Source: Reticulitermes speratus (lineage: Eukaryota > Arthropoda > Insecta > Blattodea > Rhinotermitidae). Taken from it: DNA of 64,000 nucleotides. Both the position numbers and the translations under genes were made by a program. Below are positions 35,801-46,019 of the stretch, one piece after another (within the stretch, counting starts at the first letter, position 1; every line of letters starts with the position of its first letter). Under the pieces are notes generated by a model. That model saw nothing but the letters and a program-made list of their open reading frames with translations, did not search any database and had not been told where the DNA came from. The DNA is taken from contig JAJKFL010000013.1 of NCBI GenBank assembly GCA_021186555.1, positions 16,671,243 to 16,735,242 of the forward strand. Reading direction: 5' to 3'.

Positions 35801-38687
35801 CCTTAACATACAGGCCATGACCATTTTGTTCAACATTCTTTCCAATGCACCAAAGTTGTGGGTGCGAGTCTTCCTACACCAGTGAATAGACATTCACTAG
35901 TTTGAAATGGTCCCTTATGTTCTGGAATTCGAATGCTCACCAGCAGATACCAGATGCAGCCAGTTCACTCTATTTCACACATTCACAACATATTTTCCAA
36001 AAATCTGTTTTAATATTTTCTCCCACCTGATTCTCAGTCTTCAAAGTGTCTGTTCTTGTACATAATTTTCCATCAAGAATTCAAATCTTTGCCTTATATT
36101 TCCTACAGGTTTACTTTAGCATTTGTCACTAGTCTAATCTGGGTCCTCCAAATGGTTGCTCTTATGCCCTTTTACAGCTGCAATTTAGCATGTGCTTCCT
36201 TGTCCTCTGCCAATGCTACTCATCCTGACTACTGTTAACATTCTCCATTTAAATCACAGTACTACATGAATAATACAAATGAATGCAAGCTCAATATGTA
36301 TTATTTTGCATTCTTGTGGTAGTTCACTTATGATAAAGTCGAAACCACTCTTCTCAACACTGTTCTCTAACACTACTGAACACTACAAAAAACAGGCGGA
36401 ATTTTACAGTCCCACTATCCACACTCACCTCAGCAGATTGCCAACACTGTTGTAGTTATGTGCCTGCAGCAGCTGCTGCACAGTCAATTCCACATTTGAG
36501 GCAAGGTCCTCATATTGTTCCACGCTTGGCACATAAAGTGCCGGTTTTGGGCTACCCCATGAGGGGAGAGGCAAGGGGTGGCCCTCAGGCCACTCGCCAC
36601 TCCCCGTTAGCTGTTCCCAGTCTTCAGTCTCGAGTCAACTCGGCCACTCGCTTCCCCAGCGGCCAACCGTTGGCACATACCCAGACTCATCCCTGCAGCT
36701 GCTTATAGGCTCTACAGGGGGATCCGTTAATAAGAGACTCTTCTCACGCTCTGCAAAAGAATCAGCATTTAGGACATGTCACTTTAATGAAATGCTAACA
36801 TAAAACAGTGACTGTCCACAGTAATCTATTTGTATATGACCTTTGGTACTCAATTCACTCATCCACATTTCATTTAACATGTTTCATGATGTTATCATGA
36901 CACCAACTGCTGCACTGTATTCTTAGTTCAGCTGTACAAATCTTGTCATTGCCATGAATGGAATGAAAATCAACACAGAGTGGTGCCTGTACATCACACC
37001 AACTGTCATCAATGGTATCACACTGAAAGGAATGCCAGCAATAGACTTTTATTGTAAAAATGGGTGCAGTGTGTATTCCATGATGTGTTTACATGATACT
37101 AGAGTGAAACCTGGGCAGACAAATTTTGATGATAATGGTCATGTGCCTGTTAAACACAAATTAAAATATTACTGGCATCTCTAAACGTAATCAGCAGGTT
37201 CCAGAAGTCTGTCACATATTCTGCCAATAGCATGAATGGGCCTCACATATGGTACATGGCATGAAACAAAACTGCTCACATGAATTTCTCCACTTTTGTT
37301 GACTTTATACAGACATATCAGAAAACTGAATTTTAAAAAGGGTGTATCAAAAGTGTCCAAAATGCAGTCCTAACAGCTCAGTATATTTAGTGCTCTGTGT
37401 TACAAAATGATTGTTACAGAAATGTAGTCTTCGTAAGACTGCTTGATAGACATGGATGGAACTTGTTCAGTGAGATGTGTGCAATAACATTTTGGTTCAG
37501 ACAGTCTTTGAATCTTCTATTTTACATGGGGGCATTCTTTTTTTTTTTCCTATTTTCTGAAGTATACAAATTTGACAAGAAGATTTCAAGTAACAAAAAC
37601 TGTTGTACTTTAAGAAGACATTTTTATCTGCATAACTCAGTTGGTATAATAGCTAGACTAAGGCTGCATGACTGAGGAATCATGGCGTCATACCCAGCAA
37701 TGTGTACAGTATCTTCCCTAAGACACCCAACCGACCCTGTGACCCACCCACCCTCCTATTCAATTGGTACTGGGGGCTCTAACCCAGGAGGCAAAGCAGC
37801 CCAAAGCATGAAATTCAATGCCATTTAGTGCCTTTACCTCCTATGCACAAGAAATTTGGCAAGTTTCATTTGAATGTAGTTTGCTGACAGATGCTTGATA
37901 AGGCGTGTATCAGCTTTTGTTGCCATACAAAATAACTTATCGAAAATTGCAGTCTTCTGGGATGACACCGTGTAGGTCTGTATACAGGTCTTAGCATCTG
38001 GGAAGAGCTCGCTGCCTCCATCTTCAGGGTAATCCAGGGAATAACCTGATGATGGAGGCAGCAAGAGTTGGCACCTGTACACCAGTCTGCACGGCGTATT
38101 ACCCCCAGACGACTGGAACCTTCATAAACATCGCTGTGAAAATCTCGAATTTATTTACTCTGTCCCACTATAACTACAAAAACAGTTTTCTCCTGTCCTC
38201 CACCTTCTACGTTTACAAGTGACCTACTTTAGCACCGACAGCAAAGAACCCACTTCAAATATTCGTATTTCACACGTACGGTTTGTTACAGTACAAACTG
38301 AAAATCTCCAAAATCACTCGCTCCTCAAAATTCAGCGCTTTGCGCTAGTCATACTCGAGGTCCTGTCTTAATGTGTATTCTGATGCCATACCCTCATGTC
38401 TTACTTTGTGTGGTTCGTTTTACTTTACATGTAACCATACTGACAGCGATAAGCTGGCATATGAATTAGAAACTTATAAAATGAGCAGTGAATAAATTGC
38501 TATAAAATGGTCGCGCGAATGTCACGAGCAACTTGTAACATACTGCGACAATCTGCAACTGCGTAAATACAAATACAGGAATATGGCCGTGTGATGAGCA
38601 CGTTGTTATCCTGCATGCGCAGCACACGAAACGATGCGACATAATATAGCAACAAAGAATATCATAATAAGAAATTTGCTTACCCAT
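32801..38687 (-). CDS. Arylamine N-acetyltransferase-like protein with an in-frame TGA; five exons
   Basis: Exons on the minus strand: 38687-38684 (ATG plus one base), 36750-36429, 35047-34858, 34326-34143 and 33363-32801 (TAG). All junctions are GT-AG and in phase; the sum is 1263 bases, 420 codons. Conserved-looking blocks place Cys140 in PEHYTCVGLALELL, His194 in KEHVLVALRVEVAG and Asp213 in LLLDPGYH. That Cys-His-Asp order and the surrounding strands match arylamine N-acetyltransferases (acetyl transfer to aromatic amines by a cysteine), though spacing is wider than in human NAT1 and the C-terminus is longer. No signal peptide or membrane segment is obvious. TGA at 36637-36635 falls at codon 40, between SEWPS and LETEDWEQL, with the frame open on both sides. 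It may be a mutation, a sequence error, readthrough, or the 5' part may be used differently. The NAT-type fold is inference from motifs. Confidence 0.65.
33680..33975 (+). mobile_element. Dispersed LINE family, plus copy in NAT-like gene intron
   Basis: Encodes a degraded C-terminal part: HVSFGGETKGRSLLARHRHR, then DDIKTTEIGWKGDWTDLAPD and VMNSQVP, matching the 16990-17217 block of the best copy. The tail ATGCAGGAAATTTCTTTTCT follows, cut short. It sits antisense in the intron between the last two exons (33364-34142). Confidence 0.8.
35048..36428. other. Intron 2 of the NAT-like gene, no feature seen
   Basis: AT-rich intron between exons 3 and 2 of the minus-strand gene. It has no recognisable exon, mobile element or repeat. 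Confidence 0.5.
37625..37800 (+). mobile_element. Degraded tRNA-derived SINE remnant
   Basis: CATAACTCAGTTGGTATAAT matches a tRNA A box at most positions, and about 45 bases on GGCGTCATACCCAG stands where a B box would be. A pyrimidine-rich body with CACCCAACCGACCC follows. Only one copy was found in this window. Located in intron 1 of the NAT-like gene. Confidence 0.4.
37951..38115. repeat. Foldback repeat, family X (copy 3, best preserved)
   Basis: Two arms of about 80 bases, imperfect reverse complements. The left begins AGTCTTCTGGGATGACACCG and ends GCTGCCTCCATCTTCAGGGT. The right begins CTGATGATGGAGGCAGCAAG and ends GGCGTATTACCCCCAGACG. The centre near 38033-38043 is TCCAGGGAATA. Located in intron 1 of the NAT-like gene. 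Confidence 0.75.
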
Positions 38688-39300
38688 ACAACGTAAACCA
38701 CCTGTCAGTAAAGAGTGCCGACCCTCTACACAGAAATTCCCACACCACACCTAATGACACAAAGTCCACCTCCGAACTGCCAGATCCTTCCGGGAACTAG
38801 TATTTATAGATAAAGGTCTGGCTTGAACCAGTTCCAACACTTCACTCCCCTTCCCCCCCTGTCCCTCAGCTCTTAATACGACACAAGTTCAACAACAATG
38901 TCCCGGCAGCATCATGCCGAATTAGTAATAAGTAATACAAATCACTACACACCTTAGTCTATAAAAGCGTCTCCTACACGACTGTTCACGACGACGCCGA
39001 CGTCGTGACGTCATGATCAATAGTTGCCTTTTTTCCAACACGTGACCATCCCCACTCAGTACCGTGACGTCATACACGTGAAGCAAATTCATGGAATGTT
39101 GCAGCAATACAACAAATACAAGAGCAGACGAGCAAGTACAAAAATACGAGCACGCGAAAAGTTAACAAAAACATCTCAACGGAGACAATGAATTTAGAGA
39201 ACAAGATAAACCGGAAAGTAAATCAGCTGATACCTTCCACGTAACACGTGCAACATGTCAGTCGTAAATGACATTCTGAGATAAATAGTTGCGTAATAAT
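38688..39300 (-). promoter_or_regulatory. Upstream region of the NAT-like gene with CRE palindromes and E-boxes
   Basis: Two perfect TGACGTCA sites at 39006-39013 and 39065-39072, and CACGTG at 39039-39044, 39075-39080 and 39245-39250 (another at 39477-39482). CpG is frequent compared with flanking DNA. The first site reads CACGTGAC, the form preferred by USF/TFE-type bHLH factors. The leader ends in a start codon placed one base before the first splice donor. Confidence 0.5.
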
Positions 39301-41605
39301 AAAAACCAATAATAGCTGTGCGAGGAATTGTTACGTGACCTCGAACGAAACTCTCAATGGCGCATGCGTTCCAGTTCTGTGGGTTTTTCTCCCACGCATT
39401 AGATCTTTAATGCACCTTCCCATGCAGAAAAGTTACGGATCTGTAGATCAAATTTTATGATGTTCCAAATTAAACACACGTGTCTGTATTAGTGCAAAAA
39501 GTAGTAATCATTCAACATTAATATAATTTATGTGAGATGTCGAAAATTTCAACACATTTTCTTCTAATTGCGACTGGAAAAATCACATGTCGGATTCAAG
39601 TTCTTACGTGGCGACAGACGGACGGACATGATGAAGCGAATAGTCACTTTTTGCAGTTGCTTTGTGAACTCGCCTAAAAATCAATATCCCAGATATAAAG
39701 AAATCCTGTACTGCAGTCTCAGACCTCATAACATGAGGTCGACGATACCTCAATTGAATTATCGTTATAATTTTCATCATCGTCATGCACTATGCACTGT
39801 GCATATTTAGGCCTAACCGTTTTCACGATATATAGTCCTACAACTGAAATATATCGTACACATGTATACAGTTTAGATGAACGTAGGTCTTCAAAGCGTC
39901 AATGACTGTGGCCTCATTGTCTAATGCTTGTATGATCGCGTTTGGCAACCTCACGACGGCAGCGCTCATCAAGCTATGTGTCGCCATCCGCCCTGATGTG
40001 TCGCGAGAAATTTGACCACCCACAACGCAGTTCACTAGCTAAATATATGTACTATTCATATTAATCATAATTCATCTGCGAACTCTATGTGTGACAATTG
40101 TTAATAATAAACATGGCTCATTTACGCTTATTACCACTGAAGAAGTATTTGCAAGTATATCCATCCAGTTAAGTTGAACTCACGAGTAAATATTCCTAAC
40201 ATGAAGATAGAAGCGTGCCCTAAAGCACTGACAAGTTGACTATACACTCTGCTAAAACGTCAAAAATTACTTCTAAAAGACCTGTCGTGTTTAAGAAGAA
40301 GTTCATAACACAGAGTGTAGCTTTTACCGGAGAGCCTTTGCGATCTGTGTCGATATGCATAACATTAATGTCGAATTTAGTCCGCAGTAAAAATGTCTAT
40401 GTCAGAACCCAGACAAGTAAGCTTGCTCAGGTCCTATAAAACTATACCCTTTTACTGATTAATCACACTCAGCGGCCTGGGCAGTCTCTACCTGTATTTA
40501 CTCTCATCCAGTCGCTGTACGAGACTTCAAATGAAGTACAGATACTGACTGTGGAGTTTGCAGTTAACCTTGGCAGTGGTTTACACTGAGAAAAGGCGAC
40601 CGTCCCTTGTTTGTGGGCAGTAACCCATGTATCCCAGTTAAAATACATTCGGCTGATGAGCAGTCCTGTTTTGTGCGTGTGAGATAATACAGTTATTTTC
40701 TGTAGTGATCTATGTGCTTAGAGCTGCACATAAATTTCACTTTAGGTTTGTTATAAACGAAAAAAAAAAAGTAATGCAGTGATAGACCATGTTTTTGACA
40801 GAATCTATAATCTTTCCCTCGACCGACGTTGCGAGTGTTAAGCGACCGTAACCAAGCTGTGCAGGTCAACAGCATTCCACGGAGTAAAGGACTGTAGGTG
40901 CGTTGGCCAATGTATGTAAGGTTCATGGTTTTTATAGACATTAGGTGCATTGGCCAATGTGTGTAAGTTTCATGATTTTTTAATAGAAAATGTTTGTTAC
41001 GGTTGCGGTTATTGTATAAATTTAGCACAGGATACGAGAGTTGACATGCGACAGGCGCGGCCTGAGCATGATCATTTACATGTAGGCTTAAATCCGTCTA
41101 AAATTAAATACATTCATTTACCAGTTCCCCTTCCCCCCCCCCCCCCCCCCCCCCATCCCGAAAATCGTGCCGTTTATGAGATAATGTGAAAAAATATGGT
41201 AGAGCCGGAGAGACCACAGATGATAATACAGCGCATGCGCGTTGCGTGCTGGATGACTAAGGTTAATTACGGTGTCTCATAAATTCTTGCCCGGCATTTT
41301 GTTTTACGGTCTGCGTAGTCTACTTCTTTTGTACACACTTACGCCATGTTGCTTCCTTAACTGCACATCAGCCACTGTAAATATTTAAACATTTCCTTGA
41401 GTTATACCGGTAAGCTATAAAACATTGTTTGTTTTAGCACAAGGTTATAACACCAAGCTTACTTCAGTGCAGTTATGCGCACATGTTGAAACCGAACGCT
41501 GTAAAGATACACTATCACATCTCACACTTTCCACCCACGCACCCGTTAGTCATGCACTGCGATTACGTGCTATCTGAATACGACGTGGCTGACAAAAGTA
41601 ATGCA
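39301..41605. other. Gene-poor DNA with a C22 run
   Basis: No exon supported. Besides the 47-bp duplication there is a run of 22 C at 41133-41154. Open frames here are short and without motifs. Confidence 0.4.
40896..40984. repeat. 47-bp tandem duplication with CCAAT motifs
   Basis: AGGTGCGTTGGCCAATGTAT at 40896 recurs as AGGTGCATTGGCCAATGTGT at 40943, with similar downstream sequence (TTCATGGTTTTTATA / TTCATGATTTTTTAA). Each unit contains GGCCAAT. No gene is evident next to it. Confidence 0.75.
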
Positions 41606-41609
41606 ATGG

Positions 41610-41830
41610 GGCAGAGTCCTTGACAAACCAATAATTGCGCAGCTACTAAAGAACTGCTCCACGTCAATGGAACCCGAACGTCCCATTACCGTGTTCAAAG
41701 CACCCCGCCATTGGGCCCATCCTCATCAAGATGAATCCAATCGAAGTCCTATTTGTTAAAGGTCCAATTTAATATTATCCTCCAATCTACGCCTAGGTCT
41801 TAACCCACGGCCGCTGCTTTCCACACCACT
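41610..41830 (-). mobile_element. Dispersed LINE family, degraded minus 3' end
   Basis: The reverse reading keeps GGGCAGAGTCCTTGACAAAC, then GGAACCCGAACGTCCCATTA, then the AATATTATCCTCCAATCTACGCCTAGG block that matches the RWEDNI-coding segment of better copies. It is followed by unrelated DNA. Confidence 0.6.
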
Positions 41831-41999
41831 TCCAATTTAATGACAATCCTACCATTCGACACAATATGCCTGCAGTGTGAATTACTTGCGACGTCTTTAA
41901 ATAATTACAGGTCAAAATAAAGAAATACTGTAATTACGCCTAATACGAAGTTTCGTGTGACAAGGTTCGGAAACTCTTGTTTTAGTTTCAAACGTGCGG

Positions 42000-43600
42000 C
42001 GTTCAATGTGTAAACCCTCTGACGCCTGAAATGCGTGTAGGCCTAAGTAACATTTGAGAATTGAGTTTCTACCTCACAGAAAACACTGTACCCGTATTAC
42101 AAAAAAAGTTTTTCCTGTTTAGGGAGATAATCACCGCTTATTCTTTGAGTCAGACGAAACGCATTCGGAGTGCAAAGCTTCTAATGTTACGCCTGGCGGT
42201 ACACATATTAATCACAGTGTTGTAAAGCAGTGTTTTTCAACCGGTGGTTCGAAAGTTGTTCTTCAGGTCTCCGTGAGTTGAGTGAAATGTACTTAGTAAA
42301 AATGAAGTTTTTTTCTCTCTCTCTCTTTCTTTAGACCTTTCCTAGTTCTTCTGTCATTACAGTAGGATAATTATTTCTTTTCAATAAATTTTTACATTGA
42401 CTTAATGAAGGTTTTTACAGTTTAATCAGTGTGTATTATTTTCTTTTTATTTGTTGACATTTTTATGTTAGTGCGAGCAGTGCCCAAGGCATCCGAAAGT
42501 TGAAATATTTTTGAGGAAAGGTTCCACTGAATTAGTGAGGATTTATAAGGTATCCATGACATCAGAAAGATTGATAAACCGGAGACCTTTTGCTCTTTAT
42601 AATCAACTCATATGTCAGAGAAAGATCTTTTTTAATATGCTTCAAGATTTGAAATGGTTATGCACACGTGTAGTGCCTCTGCTCACTTATTTCGCACAAA
42701 ATAATCTCCGTTTATGAGTTGGAACGTGACTGTTTACAGTTCTGAAAGTCTCAAGAGTCATTTTGAGTACGTCTGTAATCCGACTTTCAGGCCAGGACAT
42801 ACACGTTCGTGCCGTATGACACGAACAGAGGAGAGGAAGGCTGGTGGTTTATAAATAGACGTATTGAGCCAAGGACGAAAACTTTCTTCCGTTTGAGTAG
42901 ATCGATGTAAGAAAAATGAGACTCTTTGGGATGAAAATATCGAAAGACTGGGAGGAAATAAGACTGCTGACGTGTTTTACCAAATTATTGTCAGGGAACT
43001 TGAACCGATCTTCACGGGTATTCCATTCTTCACAACGAACATTTGTATTCTGTTTTTGCTTTGTCCGCTTCAACTTTTGAACCTTTTGGGAAAATTTCAA
43101 GAAATTTTATATGAATATTACATAACTGGAGACCACTCTAACGTATGCAATGTCTGTCAAGAGAATAGTTTGTAGAATGCGAAATTACAAAATGACGGCC
43201 GTGCGAAATTTTTCTGTGGCTTTTGGTTTGATGGAGATGACTAACAAACTATTGAAGCTTGGCACCTGAAATTCCGTGCGAAGGTATATTATAAACATAC
43301 CCACACACAACGTATGAGATGTTATCGACAAGTCAAGAATTGCCAATATGCCGACGATTCGAAACTTTAGGCTACATACAACAAATAAAATAAAATAACA
43401 GTAAAAGTATTAATAGTAAAGACGCAGTGGGACTATAGCCGTAGCTACAGGAATTGTAGCTTGAGGTGAAATGCAACGTACTGTTACCCGTACGAACCCT
43501 AATACCTTACCAGCAACGCTGTGTTTTGAATGCAAAATTCCACTTAGCGCACACTGTACTAAATGGCCTTATTGCTGTGGGTTTACTATGCGATGCCGTG
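42000..43600. other. Unassigned DNA, possible old DNA transposon
   Basis: TTTTTCAACCGGTGGTTCG near 42234 resembles a hAT-type terminus, and short frames follow (for example 42511-42717, MTSERLINRRPFALYNQL). I could not match them to a transposase well enough to call one. No exon of a cellular gene was seen. Confidence 0.25.
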
Positions 43601-43619
43601 GGTGGCCTGTGGTGACAGC

Positions 43620-44675
43620 GAGACACTTACATGGCTTATGGAATGTCAGTACGACACATTTTATGAAGGTAAATGTCAAGAAAGAAGGTTGATCAGCAAA
43701 TTGTACATGGATCAAAGTGTCAAAATACGACTGGACCAAGGGGAGACAGAAGTGTGAAGATTGGAAGAGGAGTTAGACAAGGTTGTTGCTTGTCACCGAT
43801 TCTGTTCAACCTATACAGCGAGTACCTTACCAAGGAAGCTCTTGAAGGGTTTGGAGACTACAAAATAGGAGGACAACTGTGAAATATGCAGATAACCTTG
43901 TGCTACTGGCTAGGGAAGAAAACGTGCTACAGGACATGGTTGATAGACTAATTGAAATTGGAAGATGCTATGGAATGGAAATGAATGTGGAAAAAACTAA
44001 GGTAATGAGAATCTCAAGGCAACCATCCCCAATGAAAATTATGATAGATCAAAAACAATTGGAGAATGTGGAATATTTCAATCATTTAGGCAGCATGATA
44101 ACAAATGATGCAAGGTGTACACGTGAAATTAAATCCAGAATTGCCATGGCAAAAGCAGCATTCAACAAGAAGAAGAATCTTTTCACCGGCAAACTAGACT
44201 TAAATTTAAGGAAGAAACTAGTAAAGTGCTACATTTGGAGCATAGCTTTGTATGGTGTTGAAAGGTGGACACTTCGGAAAATGGATCAGAAGTATCTGGA
44301 AAGTTTTGAAATGTGGTGCTGGAGAAGAATGGAGAAGATTAGTTGGACCGATCGCGTGAGAAATGAAGAAGTATTACACAGAGCCAAAGAGGAGAGGAAT
44401 ATCCTACATACAATAAAAAGAAGAAAGGCTAACTGGTTTGGTCACATCTTGCGCAGAAACTGCCTTCTGAAACACGTGATTGAAGGAAAGTTAGAAGGAA
44501 GGATAGAAATGACGGGAAGACGAGGGAGAAGACGTAAGCAGCTACTGGATGACCTTAAGGAAAAGAGAAGACACTGGAAATTGAAAGCGGAAGCACTAGA
44601 TCGCACTCAATGGAGAACTCGCTTTGGAAGAGGCTACGGACCTGTCGTAAGACAGACTACAGAATGAATGAATGA
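43620..44675 (+). mobile_element. RTE-like LINE, 5'-truncated, dead reverse transcriptase
   Basis: An upstream piece (43673-43880) has VKIGRGVRQGCCLSPILFNL, a reverse transcriptase motif, and ends in a stop one base out of frame with the next. The 262-codon frame 43879-44667 starts MKYADNLVLLA, so the catalytic YADD is changed to YADN. It continues with MNVEKTKVM, YFNHLGSMIT, YIWSIALYGVERWTL and RRKANWFGHILRR, and ends RFGRGYGPVVRQTTE. A short (TGAA)n run at the 3' end fits the RTE pattern. The 5' half, including the endonuclease, is absent. Confidence 0.9.
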
Positions 44676-44685
44676 AATGTCAAGC

Positions 44686-44946
44686 GCCGATTCCAGTGGC
44701 CGCGCGGTCAAAGACGTGGGTCTACGGCCGCTCTCTTGCTGGGTTTGTGGGTTCGAATCCCGCCGATGGCATGGATGTCTGTCTCTTGTGAGTGTTGTGT
44801 GTTGTCAGGTAGAGGTCTCTGCGACGGGTTGGTCACTCGTCCAGAGGAGTCCTACCGAGTGTGGTGTGTCTAAAGTGTGTGATCGCGAAACCTCGAAAAA
44901 TGAGGAGGCTTAGGCCCCCTAGGGGCTGTCGAGCCATAGGAAAAAA
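44686..44946 (+). mobile_element. tRNA-derived SINE, family A (copy 2) with target-site duplication
   Basis: Head GCCGATTCCAGTGGCCGCGC (A box), B box GTGGGTTCGAATCCC, body GTTGTGTGTTGTCAGGTAGA and CTCGTCCAGAGGAGTCCTAC, ending GCTGTCGAGCCATAGG and eight or more A. The direct repeat AATGTCAAGC stands on both sides (44676-44685, 44947-44956). It inserted just behind the (TGAA)n end of the RTE-like element, so it is the younger of the two. Confidence 0.93.
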
Positions 44947-44999
44947 AATGTCAAGCAGTGGGGACCTTTCAGATAACATACACAACTAAGTAAAACCAT

Positions 45000-45115
45000 G
45001 ACTTTCTTCCTCAGCTAGTCAAGGAGTTTCCCGCATTTTATGCAACCCGACTCGTTGCCCGAATGTTCTCTCACAACAGCCTGCCACTGGTCCCTACCCT
45101 GAACCACATGTTCTA
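45000..45115 (-). mobile_element. Dispersed LINE family, minus 3' end
   Basis: The reverse reading has TCAGCTAGTCAAGGAGTTTC, then ATGCAACCCGACTCGTTGCC and CCTGCCACTGGTCCCTACCC. The order is the same as at 5950-6040. UTR only. Confidence 0.6.
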
Positions 45116-45884
45116 CAATAAATTGTGCTGCTAAACGCGTTTTCACTTACAGATAAATTAACACTTGATATTTGTCAGTATTGACCTTCGAAACTTTCCA
45201 AGGCAACTGTTTTATAAAGTTATATAACAGTGCTCAGGGGCGTGCAGCATTTCTGCATTATACATGGCGCACCAGTTTCAAGTTTCATTACACAGTAATA
45301 TATATTATAAATAAATTATCTGTAGTTTTTGTATTATTGCCAAAAATTATTAACGTGATCAAATCCAAGAACATGAAATGGAAGGACATTTAGCAAGCAG
45401 GATAAATGAGAAATGCGTGCAATATTTCAGTCGGAATTCTTTAAGGGAAGATACCACTTTGGAGCCCTAGGCTTAGGCGGATCTTTAAGGAGCGACATGT
45501 GAGCGTATGTGGGCGAAATTTGGCAGTGTACAGGGTGCGGTGATGGGCTGTTGTTAACACGCTAAAGTAGAAACAAAACATAGGTTCCGTCGGGACCAAT
45601 TGAATGGTTTTGGAGATAAAACACAGGAGTGTATTGTCGCGCTGACCTTACCGCAACGCTCGGTAATTTGTTCAAAGTAACACAATTTGCATTATCTTGT
45701 CAACTGTTTGTACAGCAGTTTGTCGCCCAGGCTGAAGGACAGGCGTGATAAATAGGCAGTAGATGGGTACAGTGTTGTTCATAATTTTAAACAACAGTCG
45801 TTAGTGTTGTCGGTTGCACAATAGTCACAACTTACATCTTAATATCTTTATATTTCGCTTTTCCGTATTTACTTAAAGGGCTGG

Positions 45885-46010
45885 CTGACTCCACGGAGCT
45901 GAGTCCTTGTTGAGAAGGTAACAATCAAATACGAGTAGTCAAGAAAGAATCAGATGGTTAATAAATTTCCCACCGCTTATTGAAACCCTAAGCTCATTAA
46001 CGTATTCACA
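45885..46010 (-). mobile_element. Dispersed LINE family, minus 3' end
   Basis: Contains CTCCACGGAGCTGAGTCCTT, GTTGAGAAGGTAACAA and ATTTCCCACCGCTTATTGAAACCC in the family's order. It is truncated after the 3' UTR. Confidence 0.6.
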
Positions 46011-46019
46011 CGAACTTGA

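Noticed and set aside
42511-42717. Frame with MTSERLINRRPFALYNQL as a hAT/ZBED-type transposase
   Set aside because: Resemblance too weak to defend; no BED finger or catalytic region could be traced in the flanks.
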